Shown here one piece after another: positions 35,999 through 43,689 of a stretch of 64,000 nt of DNA (the first letter of the stretch is position 1; each line of letters begins with the position of its first letter). Origin of the DNA: TH-plancto1 sp043777375. GTDB taxonomy: Bacteria > Planctomycetota > Planctomycetia > Planctomycetales > Planctomycetaceae. A model generated the notes under the pieces. That model made no database searches. It had not been told where the DNA came from and worked only from the letters and a program-made list of their open reading frames with translations. The stretch covers positions 21,271 through 85,270 of the forward strand of contig JAYWHX010000185.1 of assembly GCA_043777375.1 (NCBI GenBank), written 5' to 3'. The position numbers and the translations under genes were made by a program.

Positions 35999-36331
35999 TC
36001 ATTCTCTATTGTGTGGCACTGAATCCTCAACGTATCCATTGGCTTTGATGCTACAGACGGCCTCGATCACAATGTGCAACACCCTCTGAATTCGAGGCCA
36101 GCTGGTGGCACCCAAAACGACGATCGCAATTGTGCGGTTCGCCAGATTTTGCTGGTATTTGAGGTTTTGATCGGTCGTCACCAAGACATCGAAACCTTGA
36201 CACTCTGCTTGCAAGAGCAACTCGCCGTTGCCGAGAGTGCTCCAACCTAATTCGTAGACGGTGGTGATTTGATGAGGGGAGAGATGGTCGCGCAGCGGAA
36301 CAGGCGTACCTTGATCAAAGAGCACACGCAT
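35999..36331 (-). CDS. DUF5615 (PIN-like) protein, probable toxin of a DUF433 pair
   Basis: A 110-residue protein opening MRVLFDQGTPVPLRDHL, the start of the Mut7-C/PIN-like DUF5615 fold. A second aspartate stands in VTTDQNLKYQ, the position of the catalytic acidic cluster. Such proteins pair with DUF433 partners and are assumed to be ribonuclease toxins, though few are tested. The ATG at 36331 overlaps the TGA of the DUF433 gene. Confidence 0.85.
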   Translation of the reverse strand: MRVLFDQGTPVPLRDHLSPHQITTVYELGWSTLGNGELLLQAECQGFDVLVTTDQNLKYQQNLANRTIAIVVLGATSWPRIQRVLHIVIEAVCSIKANGYVEDSVPHNRE

Positions 36332-36549
36332 CAGACTGCTTCCAATGTGTGAGCCGCATGTTCCAATACAGCACGAGCCTGCTGTGCCGTCACGCCAGGG
36401 AACCAACTGACGAAATCGGACAACTGCGCTCCATCCTCGAGGTTCTCGAAGAGTGCGGAAACCGGCACACGCGTCCCACGGAATACCCAAACGCCGCTGA
36501 CTTTCTGAGGGTCGCGTTCCACAGCAGGGCAAGTCGACCAATTGTTCAT
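36331..36549 (-). CDS. DUF433 protein, probable antitoxin
   Basis: A 72-residue protein with the DUF433 helix-turn-helix-like pattern: DPQKVSGVWVFRGTRVPVS, then LSDFVSWFPGVTAQQARAVLE. It probably neutralises the DUF5615 protein encoded directly downstream and may bind the operon promoter. Upstream, from 36550, lies a gene-poor, repeat-rich kilobase. Confidence 0.88.
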   Translation of the reverse strand: MNNWSTCPAVERDPQKVSGVWVFRGTRVPVSALFENLEDGAQLSDFVSWFPGVTAQQARAVLEHAAHTLEAV

Positions 36550-36938
36550 GATGTGACTTTACGCCTCCTACATGACAGTTTCTACTTGGCAGACGGTCTC
36601 TCAAGTCGCTCATGTGCTGGCAGACCGAAGGCTGAACTCTCCATCGCTGCCCTGCATAATTCTATCAGGGATCGACATCGCAAGATAATTCGATTGCAAG
36701 TTGGCCCGGGGGAGCCGCTTTGGACTCGACCGGGACGGCAGAGCATCAGAGGGTTCTTGCTCGATAGACGTTCACCGCGTAGTCTTGAGTGCGGAACTCG
36801 CACAGGTTGGCTCCAAAGCGAACCAACATGTGCCACTCAGCGGCTTTGAGGTCCTGACCGACTGGATGTAGATTCGGGGATGGCTTGTGAGCGGACGGAT
36901 GTGTGTTAGCACGCGGCGAAGCAGAGCTTCGAGGATAG

Positions 36939-36964
36939 GCGTTCCCAAGCCGGAGCTTGGGAAC
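36939..36964. repeat. Perfect hairpin CGTTCCCAAGC-CGGA-GCTTGGGAACG
   Basis: Eleven-base arms with a 4-base loop and no mismatch. A shorter relative lies at 27325-27339. This type of palindrome occurs in many copies in planctomycete genomes. Confidence 0.9.
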
Positions 36965-37186
36965 GAGATCGCAAACACGGACTGCTAGCGGAGACGCCTT
37001 GATCGTCGCCCTGATGCAGGCGAACACTCTCAGCACACTGGCCAGCAACGACGCCGACTTTGATCGCGTGCCGGGGCTGAACCGATATGGTCCAGTGTAA
37101 CCCGCTGCGTCAACACACCGATCCGTCAACGTGAGCATCCCTACCGGCATGGGGAATCGCTGGCCGTAGTGAGTGCCGCGTTCTTC

Positions 37187-37394
37187 CGCCCTGAAAGGGC
37201 ACGACATACCAGCCCAGGGCAACGCCCTGGGAGTCGAGTTCGTAATACTCGGCAAGCCCTGAAAGGGCGGCACATCGGAAGGGCCAGATCTGTTTCGCCC
37301 TTTCAGGGCTGAAAGCGTTTGAACCCAGCAACCTAGGGCGGCGCTCCCGCTGGTCGCTCTGCCCCAGGCTGGTTTGTGGCTGCCCCTTCGGGGC
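37187..37394. repeat. Compound palindromic block (CCCTGAAAGGGCG and relatives)
   Basis: Contains a perfect 8-base stem CCCAGGGC/GCCCTGGG (37213-37231, 3-base loop), a perfect 15-base inverted pair (37255-37269 and 37296-37310) whose core is CCCTGAAAGGGC, a further single CCCTGAAAGGGC copy at the start of the block, and a GCCCC-TTC-GGGGC hairpin near 37381-37394. It is not a gene. Blocks of this kind, often mistranslated as short proteins, are familiar in planctomycetes. Confidence 0.8.
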
Positions 37395-37472
37395 GGAAGA
37401 GGGAAACGGGGCGACGATCGCGTCTGGTGATACTTCAGTTGAGTTCTGGCCTCTTGGGGCGAGGTCGTTGGT

Positions 37473-37554
37473 GGGACGGCAGAATTCTTACGAATTCTGC
37501 TACGCGGCGGCTACTGCCCGTCGGGGTATTCTTCGCCCCACTCGATGCACGCGT
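37473..37554 (-). pseudogene. Fragment of a paralogue of the C-type-lectin gene
   Basis: These 82 bases match 38443-38524 with only four differences. Read on the minus strand, the fragment encodes ACIEWGEEYPDGQ and a TAG stop, the end of the lectin-domain protein (ACIEWGEEYPDGP). It is followed by the same palindromic element. Two of the four changes are synonymous third-position changes, so it probably descends from a once-functional paralogue rather than being a very recent copy. Confidence 0.8.
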
Positions 37555-37594
37555 TGGCATGCACCGATCACTCCTGACGTGAACACTCAGCAAC

Positions 37595-37960
37595 TTATGA
37601 CTTAAAGGCTGGTTGGGCCGCTGCACGATCACCGGCGGGAGTAGCGTCTCGATGTCCAGCCGCTTGGCGAAAGGCCAACACGATATCTTCAGGAGCGATC
37701 CCACGGTCTTCCAACTCACGGTCCCATTCCACATCCGTGTCGTTCCGTAAGAGGCGGACGAATTGACCATCGACGGTAAAGTGAACCAGGCAAGAATGCA
37801 CGAACCGCCCGTCTTTCCAGCCAGTACGAACAATTTGGTAGTGCCCATGTGCCGCGTCGGTGACGGCCTCAATGGATGTGCCGTCATGTGGCTTCCATTC
37901 AGTTGCGTACTGCTCGACCAGTTCCTGAACCGTGCGTTTGTAGTGGGTCAATCGATCCAT
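37595..37960 (-). CDS. XisI family protein
   Basis: A 121-residue protein matching XisI, the small partner of XisH first known from excision of the fdxN element in heterocystous cyanobacteria. Landmarks: MDRLTHYKRTVQELVEQYA, HYQIVRTGWKDGRFVHSCLV and GIAPEDIVLAF. XisI alone has no known activity; outside cyanobacteria its role is open. It starts inside the end of the xisH gene (13-base overlap), so the pair is co-translated. Confidence 0.93.
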   Translation of the reverse strand: MDRLTHYKRTVQELVEQYATEWKPHDGTSIEAVTDAAHGHYQIVRTGWKDGRFVHSCLVHFTVDGQFVRLLRNDTDVEWDRELEDRGIAPEDIVLAFRQAAGHRDATPAGDRAAAQPAFKS

Positions 37961-38364
37961 TGGAGAACCTCCTCGGTCTGTGGATCATACACCAAGAGCT
38001 TGATCCGATGGGATCGAATGATCTCCTGAACATCAGGTTCTTGGAAGAAACCCAGGAACGCCTCGCTCGGAATTGCGAGGTAAAGTGTTCGCTCCGGCAT
38101 GGTTTTTCCAAGGACAAACCGATAGTTCAGGAACTGCCCCACGGCGGTGTGGAACTCGGAAACATCGGAACTCCCTTGGAACGATTTGATTTCAATGGCG
38201 ATTCGGCGTTCCGCTCGTTCCGCCGCCACCAGTTTTTCGGCAGCCAAGTCGATCCCGATCAGACGCCCCGCGAAATCGAGGACCAGTGGGTCGTCCGTGA
38301 TGACCCACTGGTCATTTTTCAGAGCCTGTACGACCTCGCGGTGATGAGTATCGCGACGCGACAT
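37948..38364 (-). CDS. XisH family protein
   Basis: A 138-residue protein with a PD-(D/E)XK nuclease-like layout: MSRRDTHHREVVQALKNDQW, the acidic pair D40 (IGIDLAAEK) and E-x-K in IAIEIKSFQG, then FHTAVGQFLNYRFVL. Family proteins are needed for fdxN element excision in cyanobacteria; elsewhere they are unstudied. GAGAGG lies about 8 bases before the ATG at 38364. It is paired with xisI just downstream. No excision target is obvious in the window. Confidence 0.93.
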   Translation of the reverse strand: MSRRDTHHREVVQALKNDQWVITDDPLVLDFAGRLIGIDLAAEKLVAAERAERRIAIEIKSFQGSSDVSEFHTAVGQFLNYRFVLGKTMPERTLYLAIPSEAFLGFFQEPDVQEIIRSHRIKLLVYDPQTEEVLQWID

Positions 38365-38400
38365 GAATCGGTCCTCTCGGTGGGAGCAGCACGCCTCCCC

Positions 38401-38473
38401 GTAGCAGAAGTCGTGAGACTTCTGACCGCTGTGGGCGTGGTCGGGACGGCAGAATTCTCACGAATTCTGCTAC
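38401..38473. repeat. Facing pair of GTAGCAGAA-type palindromic elements
   Basis: Element GTAGCAGAAGTCGTGAGACT (38401 onward, to 38424) faces the inverted element ending at 38473 (GGCAGAATTCTCACGAATTC and CTGCTAC). Each has its own palindromic core. A further copy of the second form is at 37478-37503. The pair lies between xisH and the C-type-lectin gene stop. Confidence 0.85.
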
Positions 38474-38480
38474 GCGGCGG

Positions 38481-40313
38481 CTACGGCCCGTCGGGGTACT
38501 CTTCGCCCCATTCGATGCACGCGTGGCCTAAGCTGTAACTTGTCGGACAATCAATCCATTCTCCATGCGGTTCCATCATAATCTGAACCTCTTGGCCAAA
38601 GTGATTATTGGGTTCTGCTCCCCTCCATTTGAAGTATTTGAGTGGCCTATTCCTGTCATCTCTCCATTTGCGGTCGATGGCACACCATCCGGACAGCCAA
38701 TAGTTGGAACCAGTGGTCGCAGTTGTGACGATAAAGTCTTGTTCCTCTTTGGACGAGATCGTCAGCAGCCGACCTTTGACTTGGCTTGCCAGTAAACGAG
38801 CGTCGTGGAGTGACATCGGCTCGTTGTTGATAAGGTACTTGTTCCCGTTCCAGTCGCGGAGCGGAAACTCTTTGGCGACCTCTTTGGAGGGCATGTCCGT
38901 GACCACCATCAATGGGTTCTTCCAGTCGTCCCCCAGTCGGTAGGCCAGACTTCTCTTCGATGTCAACTGCAACTCAAGCTTGTGAACCTCCACAAGAGAT
39001 ACATCAGAGAAAACGCCAATTAAACGTTGATTTGGTATCGTATGGTTATGCCAAGTCGTCAACTGGGAGGAAAGTCCCTCCCAGGACACAAACCGCTCTC
39101 CATCGATCTCCGCAGCGATACCCACCGTATCTTTCAATTGAGTAACCATTATTAAAAGTCGGTGTTCGATCCCGTTCGCCAAAGGCTCCATCCGACGGAT
39201 CGCCGCTTGACTTCCGAGGATGTCTGTCACCAACTTCTCGTCTATGCATTGCATTCCAGCATATTGATCACTCACACATACTTCACACATTGAATCACCC
39301 ACAGGAAACAAAACAGCAATGTGCGAGACAGCAGATCGAACAGTAAAAGTCCATTCGACACGAAAACTTCCAGTTACAGCAACCGGCACGAAGAGGCGGG
39401 AAGCTCTGCCCTGACCACAGACGATATCATCGTCAACTCGCTTCCAATCACCCATCACCGCATGCTCCGGCAGCTTCACCATCGCGAGCAGATCAATCGG
39501 TTCGCCGACCGGCAATTCGTTCTCGTCCTTCTTCGCCTTCGGCTTTGGCACGAGCTTCCGCGTGACAGGAGCGGCGGGTGTGGTTGGGGTCAGGTGGGCC
39601 GTCAGTTCATCGATGCGTTTTTTGACCTGGGTCTTGGTGATGGGCTTGGTCACAGCGGGGGCGATCTTCGTGTACAGATCGAGCAATCGCTGACGCACGA
39701 TTGGCTGGGCGGGGCCGGTGGCTTTCGCGATCTCCCACCACGCATCGGCGACCTTCAACTGGGACTCGACCGCCTCATCTGCGGCACGTTCAGCGGTGGC
39801 GGCGGCTTGCCACAGGGGATCGGAACCCTGGGCCAGCAGTGGCATCGCGTTGGTCCAATCGTGGGCGAGACCGGCCAGTTCCTCGACAGCTGGAGTGAGC
39901 GACTCTTTCGATTTGCAGGCATTGATGAAGAGCAGCAGCTGCTGGGTCTGATCTTGGAGCGGTTCGATCGAGAACGTTTCTGTGAGTTTCTGAACCGCGA
40001 TCTGATGAGCTGCGAAATCGCTGGTCTCGCGGATGAGCGGGATGACGGTCGTCAACGACACGTACAGGTCATCCGGGGATTCGCTGGATTGGTCGACCAA
40101 TTCCATCAGCTGCGTGATGGCCTGTTGCTTGTCCGCTGTCGTCTTGAGTTTGGAAAGCCCCAGCGATTCGTCCAGTTGGGCGAGCTTCTCCTTCTGCATC
40201 TCCGGCGTCGGGATCGCCGGTCGCGATTCCGAGACCTGGGCGAAGGCGAGAGCTTGAGAAACCACCACAGCGGTGACGAGCAAAACAAGGCGAGAGAACA
40301 TCGGTCTGGCCAC
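38481..40313 (-). CDS. Secreted protein with C-terminal C-type-lectin domain
   Basis: A 610-residue protein with a signal peptide (LVLLVTAVVVSQALAFAQ). Residues 35-270 are helical, of the type seen in planctomycete secreted proteins. A beta-rich middle (about 275-460) may be a concanavalin-like domain. The C-terminus (about 495-606) is a C-type-lectin-like domain: ARLLASQVKGRLLTISSKEE, then YWLSGW, RGAEPNNH and GEWIDCP with CIEW at the end. It could bind a glycan on the cell surface. The 3' half is AT-richer than the 5' half, so the gene is a mosaic. A fragment of a paralogue's end lies at 37473-37554. Confidence 0.85.
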   Translation of the reverse strand: MARPMFSRLVLLVTAVVVSQALAFAQVSESRPAIPTPEMQKEKLAQLDESLGLSKLKTTADKQQAITQLMELVDQSSESPDDLYVSLTTVIPLIRETSDFAAHQIAVQKLTETFSIEPLQDQTQQLLLFINACKSKESLTPAVEELAGLAHDWTNAMPLLAQGSDPLWQAAATAERAADEAVESQLKVADAWWEIAKATGPAQPIVRQRLLDLYTKIAPAVTKPITKTQVKKRIDELTAHLTPTTPAAPVTRKLVPKPKAKKDENELPVGEPIDLLAMVKLPEHAVMGDWKRVDDDIVCGQGRASRLFVPVAVTGSFRVEWTFTVRSAVSHIAVLFPVGDSMCEVCVSDQYAGMQCIDEKLVTDILGSQAAIRRMEPLANGIEHRLLIMVTQLKDTVGIAAEIDGERFVSWEGLSSQLTTWHNHTIPNQRLIGVFSDVSLVEVHKLELQLTSKRSLAYRLGDDWKNPLMVVTDMPSKEVAKEFPLRDWNGNKYLINNEPMSLHDARLLASQVKGRLLTISSKEEQDFIVTTATTGSNYWLSGWCAIDRKWRDDRNRPLKYFKWRGAEPNNHFGQEVQIMMEPHGEWIDCPTSYSLGHACIEWGEEYPDGP

Positions 40314-40620
40314 GGAACGACCCTCGAAATGGTATAGGAACCCGGTGATATGGTCATGCTAGTTCGAGCGGCAGGGGAAACAAAGGGTGACGGCGCGAGC
40401 ACCGTAGTGCGGTAGTGCGGTAGGGTGGGACAAGCTCGCTTTGGAGCGCTGGCCCACCATGGATGAGGCGAGTCTCGGAATGGTGGGCCTGCGCCCAAAG
40501 CGGCTGGTCCCACCCTACGTCACTGTTGCAGTGCCGCATCGGTCCGTAGAATGCCCGCTTCACCGACCGCACCCGGTCACGTCCCGTCGTCCAGAGTTTC
40601 CGTCGTTCAGGCAGTGTTCC
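40314..40620. other. Gap before ffh holding one inverted-repeat element
   Basis: No gene is seen. The stretch carries the 40420-40518 element and a CGGTAGTG(C) run before it (around 40404-40423). The last 100 bases before 40621 should contain the ffh promoter and leader, but no convincing -35/-10 pair was found by eye. Confidence 0.6.
40420..40518. repeat. Inverted-repeat element with 12-base perfect ends
   Basis: The ends GTAGGGTGGGAC (40420-40431) and GTCCCACCCTAC (40507-40518) are perfect inverted repeats. The arms extend imperfectly to about 40458 on the left and from about 40482 on the right (GGTGGGCC against GGCCCACC). It could be a non-autonomous mobile element or a REP-like structure. 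No target-site duplication was identified. Confidence 0.8.
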
Positions 40621-42105
40621 ATGCTCGAAGGCATTACGAAGTCACTCACCGAATCTCTCGGCAGCATGTTTCGCGGCAAGCTGAGCGAAGGGAATATTCG
40701 TGAGGGGATGCTGAAAGTTCGGCAGGCCCTGCTGGAGGCTGACGTCAATTACGACGTGGCGAAATCCTTCTGCGATAAGGTCACGGAAGAAGCGGTCGGG
40801 GAAAAAGTCCTCAAGTCGCTGAACCCGACTGAGCAAATCATCTCGGTCGTGTTCCAGGAACTCATTAATTTGATGGGGCCGGTCGATCACACGATCGAGA
40901 TGCGGCGAGGCGAACTGACTGTATTAATGCTATGCGGACTTCAGGGATCGGGAAAAACGACCACCTGCGGCAAATTGGCCAAAATGCTGAAAGAGCAGGG
41001 GGCCAAGCCCATGCTGGTCGCAGCTGACCTTCAACGCCCTGCGGCCATCGAACAGCTGAAGGTGATCGGCGAGCAGATCGGCGTTCCGGTGTACTCGGAA
41101 GATCCGGCGAATTCCAGCCCCGTCAAGGTGTGCCAGAATGGCCGAAAGGCTGCGGAGAAGCAGGGTTGCACGATCCTGATCCTCGACACAGCTGGTCGTT
41201 TGCACGTCGACGATGCACTGATGCAAGAGCTGATCGAGATCGACAATAAGTTGAAGCCGCATCAGGCGTTTCTCGTTTGCGACGCGATGACGGGGCAAGA
41301 TGCGGTCCGCAGTGCGAAGGCTTTTAACGATGCTTTGGAGCTGGACGGGGTCATTCTGACCAAGCTGGACGGGGACACGCGCGGGGGAGCGGCCCTGTCG
41401 GTCAAGGCGGTGACCGGGGTTCCGATTAAGTTCATCGGAACGGGTGAACAGCTCGATAAATTGCAGCCGTTCCACCCAGACAGAATGGCGCAACGCATTC
41501 TGGGTCAGGGAGATGTGGCGACTCTATTGGAGTTGGCCCAGGATAAGCTGGATGCGAATGAGATCGAGCAGCAGCAGGAACGGATGCTGCAAGGCAAGTT
41601 CTCGCTGGACGATTTTTTAGCGTCGATGCAGCAGATGAAAAAGCTGGGCTCGATGAAGAGCCTGCTGAAGATGATTCCGGGTATGGGGCAAGTGGCTGCG
41701 GCCTTGGATCAGTTCGACGGGATGGACCCGGATAAGGATCTGAAGCGTGTCGAGGCGATGATTCGGTCGATGACGCTTGACGAACGCAGAAATCCTGACA
41801 AAATTGACCGTTCGCGCCGCAACCGGATCGCCTCCGGCAGTGGTGCGGACCCGGTTGAGATCAGTGAACTGCTCAAACAGTTCAAATCGATGTCCGGGAT
41901 GATGAGGCAGATGGCTGGCTTGTCGATGGTGGACAAGATGCGTGCCATGGGTGATGTGCAGTCCATGCTCCGACCCGGAGCAGGGATGCCCACAGAGAAA
42001 CAACGATCCATACGAGGCCCGGTCGAACGCGACAAGGTCCGTGAACTGAAGAAGAAGGACCGCAAGCAGGCCAAGGACGCTCGTAAACGCAACAAAAAGC
42101 GTTAA
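40621..42105 (+). CDS. ffh: Signal recognition particle protein Ffh
   Basis: About 494 residues. Ffh binds 4.5S RNA and signal sequences and delivers ribosomes to the membrane receptor FtsY. NG domain: GLQGSGKTTTCGKL (P-loop), DTAGRLH, and TKLDGDTRGGAAL. The M domain follows, with MIPGMG and the RNA-binding SRRNRIASGSG region. A basic lysine-rich tail ends the protein (KKKDRKQAKDARKRNKKR). The ATG at 40621 gives the normal N-terminus (LEGITKSLTESLGSMF); the frame runs further upstream without conservation. Followed by rpsP, as usual in bacteria. Confidence 0.97.
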   Translation: MLEGITKSLTESLGSMFRGKLSEGNIREGMLKVRQALLEADVNYDVAKSFCDKVTEEAVGEKVLKSLNPTEQIISVVFQELINLMGPVDHTIEMRRGELTVLMLCGLQGSGKTTTCGKLAKMLKEQGAKPMLVAADLQRPAAIEQLKVIGEQIGVPVYSEDPANSSPVKVCQNGRKAAEKQGCTILILDTAGRLHVDDALMQELIEIDNKLKPHQAFLVCDAMTGQDAVRSAKAFNDALELDGVILTKLDGDTRGGAALSVKAVTGVPIKFIGTGEQLDKLQPFHPDRMAQRILGQGDVATLLELAQDKLDANEIEQQQERMLQGKFSLDDFLASMQQMKKLGSMKSLLKMIPGMGQVAAALDQFDGMDPDKDLKRVEAMIRSMTLDERRNPDKIDRSRRNRIASGSGADPVEISELLKQFKSMSGMMRQMAGLSMVDKMRAMGDVQSMLRPGAGMPTEKQRSIRGPVERDKVRELKKKDRKQAKDARKRNKKR

Positions 42106-42174
42106 GTTCTGAGGTGGTTTGGGGTCAGTCTTGGGCTTGGTGCCTCCGGTTGAGGCAACCGTCGGGAGATTCGT

Positions 42175-42543
42175 GTGACAGTTCGAATTCGAATGAAGAG
42201 AATGGGCCGGACCCATCGCCCCTTTTATCGCATCTGCATCATCGATCAGCGCAAGGCGCGTGACGCGGAAGCCATTGAAGAAGTGGGGACCTATGACCCC
42301 ATGGTCGCTGACAAGTCCAAGCGCGTCACGATGAAGCTCGACCGCATCAAGTATTGGATGTCGGTCGGTGCCCAGCCCAGCGATAAAGTCGCCGTGCTGA
42401 TGGACAAGTTCGAGAACAACCGTTGGGGTGAGTCCAAGGCCATGGCCCCGGCGATGGCTCCTAAGGAACGCCCCAAGGCGGAACCTGTGGCTGAAGAAGC
42501 TCCAGCCGCTGAGGCCGAAGCCGCTCCCGCAGCTGCGGAATAG
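42175..42543 (+). CDS. rpsP: 30S ribosomal protein S16
   Basis: A 122-residue S16, a primary 16S rRNA-binding protein of the small subunit. The start VRIRMKRMGRTHRPFYRI is characteristic. The core is about 85 residues; the tail (about 90-122) is an alanine/glutamate-rich extension as found in planctomycetes. The start codon is GTG at 42175, with GGGAGA 6 bases before it. It lies between ffh and trmD, the classical order, but rimM is missing between it and trmD. Confidence 0.97.
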   Translation: MTVRIRMKRMGRTHRPFYRICIIDQRKARDAEAIEEVGTYDPMVADKSKRVTMKLDRIKYWMSVGAQPSDKVAVLMDKFENNRWGESKAMAPAMAPKERPKAEPVAEEAPAAEAEAAPAAAE

Positions 42544-42571
42544 CGTCTGAGTTCGCTCCGCGAATGAATTG

Positions 42572-42599
42572 AACCCCGGTCCTCAGGCCGGGGTTTTTC
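42572..42599 (+). terminator. Intrinsic terminator after rpsP
   Basis: A stem AACCCCGG/CCGGGGTT (42572-42579 and 42588-42595) with an 8-base loop is followed by a T-run. It stands 29 bases after the rpsP stop and would separate rpsP from trmD. Confidence 0.85.
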
Positions 42600-42659
42600 A
42601 TTGGGGGGGCGATGAGGGTTAAGCTCAACTCTCAAGCCAGCGGTTAGAACCCTCTTCCC

Positions 42660-42748
42660 CGCCACTGGGGCTTGTCCCCGTGGTTCCTGCGCTTGTGCGC
42701 TACGGGTAGCGCACAAGGGCGGGAACCACCCCGACAAGCGGGGTGGCG
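42660..42748. repeat. Long imperfect hairpin between rpsP and trmD
   Basis: About 89 bases fold into arms of roughly 40 bases. The centre is GCGCTAC-GG-GTAGCGC (42697-42712, perfect). The outer parts CGCCAC... and ...GTGGCG pair with mismatches (for example GGGGCTTGTCCCC against GGGGTGGCG-side bases CCCCGACAAGCGGGG). It resembles a REP/MITE-like element and sits where rimM often lies. Confidence 0.75.
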
Positions 42749-42786
42749 TGAGCTGTTTTCAACCCTCAACCCTCAACGATCCCGCC

Positions 42787-43494
42787 ATGCGCTTCGACCT
42801 GCTCACCCTCTTTCCCGGCCTCTTCGACAGCTATCTGCAACAGAGCCTGCTGAAGAAGGCGATTGATGCGGGGCTGGTTGATATCCAGGCTTGGAACATC
42901 CGAGACTGGGCAGTCGGCAAGCATCATTCGGTCGATGATCGCCCTTACGGCGGTGGACCGGGGATGTTGATCCGCTGCGAGCCAGTGTTTGATTGCGTCG
43001 AAGCGGTGCAGGCCGCTGCCCCCGCGCCGGGCCAGCTGGTGATGCTCACTCCGCAAGGTCGACCGCTGACCCAGTCGCTGGTGCAAGAGCTATCACAACA
43101 GCCTCGGCTGCTACTGTTGTGCGGGCGGTACGAGGGCTTCGACGACCGGATCGTGCAGGGGCTTAAGCCGCTGGAAATCTCGGTCGGCGACTTCATCTGC
43201 AACGGCGGCGAAGTGCCCGCGATGCTGATCATCGACGCCGTCATCCGCCTGATCCCCGGCGTTCTCGGCGACGAAACCAGCCACCGCTACGACTCCTTCG
43301 CCGAGTCGCAAATGCTCGAACATCCGCAATACACCAAACCCCGCGAGTATCGCGGGATGACCGTTCCAGAAGTCCTGCTCAACGGCAACCACCCGGAAAT
43401 TGCCAAGTGGCAAGCCGAACAGAGCCTGCTGCGAACTCAAGAGCGTCGCGGGGATTTACTGGCGATCCCACCCACCACCACGCCCCCGCAGTGA
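42787..43494 (+). CDS. trmD: tRNA (guanine37-N1)-methyltransferase TrmD
   Basis: A 235-residue SPOUT methyltransferase that methylates G37 of tRNAs next to the anticodon. Landmarks: MRFDLLTLFPGLF start, DDRPYGGGPGMLI, the SAM-binding knot region LLCGRYEGFDDRI and GDFICNGGEVPAMLIIDAV. The ATG at 42787 is followed directly by the family N-terminus; the upstream in-frame ATG at 42748 overlaps the hairpin element. It follows rpsP, as in many bacteria. Confidence 0.97.
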   Translation: MRFDLLTLFPGLFDSYLQQSLLKKAIDAGLVDIQAWNIRDWAVGKHHSVDDRPYGGGPGMLIRCEPVFDCVEAVQAAAPAPGQLVMLTPQGRPLTQSLVQELSQQPRLLLLCGRYEGFDDRIVQGLKPLEISVGDFICNGGEVPAMLIIDAVIRLIPGVLGDETSHRYDSFAESQMLEHPQYTKPREYRGMTVPEVLLNGNHPEIAKWQAEQSLLRTQERRGDLLAIPPTTTPPQ

Positions 43495-43689
43495 GTTACT
43501 ACGAAGGGGGCGTTAAGTTTCTTCTGTGTTTTCAAAAGTCTCGCGTGATCCAATCTTCCTTGCAATCCGTTACTGTTCCTTGAGACTGCTGTGCTACTCG
43601 CCGTGTATTTTAGTGGGCATATCCACTGGCTCAGACAGCTCGACGACCACAGTGCAGTGAGCATGCTCCAGGGCATCAGGAAGACTTCC

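Larger units (their letters stand above)
36550..37594. other. Repeat-rich kilobase without a supported gene
   Basis: No open frame here looks like a real gene. The stretch holds a perfect hairpin (36939-36964), a dense block of inverted repeats (37187-37394) and a fragment of the 3' end of the C-type-lectin gene with its downstream element (37473-37554). The minus-strand frame between 36746 and 37273 runs through these repeats. Only its last part before 36746 (to about 36860) might be a remnant of a gene. Confidence 0.6.

Noticed and set aside
36746..37273. A 175-residue minus-strand frame.
   Set aside because: It runs through palindromic repeats, including the 36939-36964 hairpin, and shows the low-complexity look of repeat translations. 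Only its last part could be a gene remnant.
39321..40337. A 338-residue plus-strand frame opposite the C-type-lectin gene.
   Set aside because: Shadow frame; the minus-strand protein has a signal peptide and a lectin domain.
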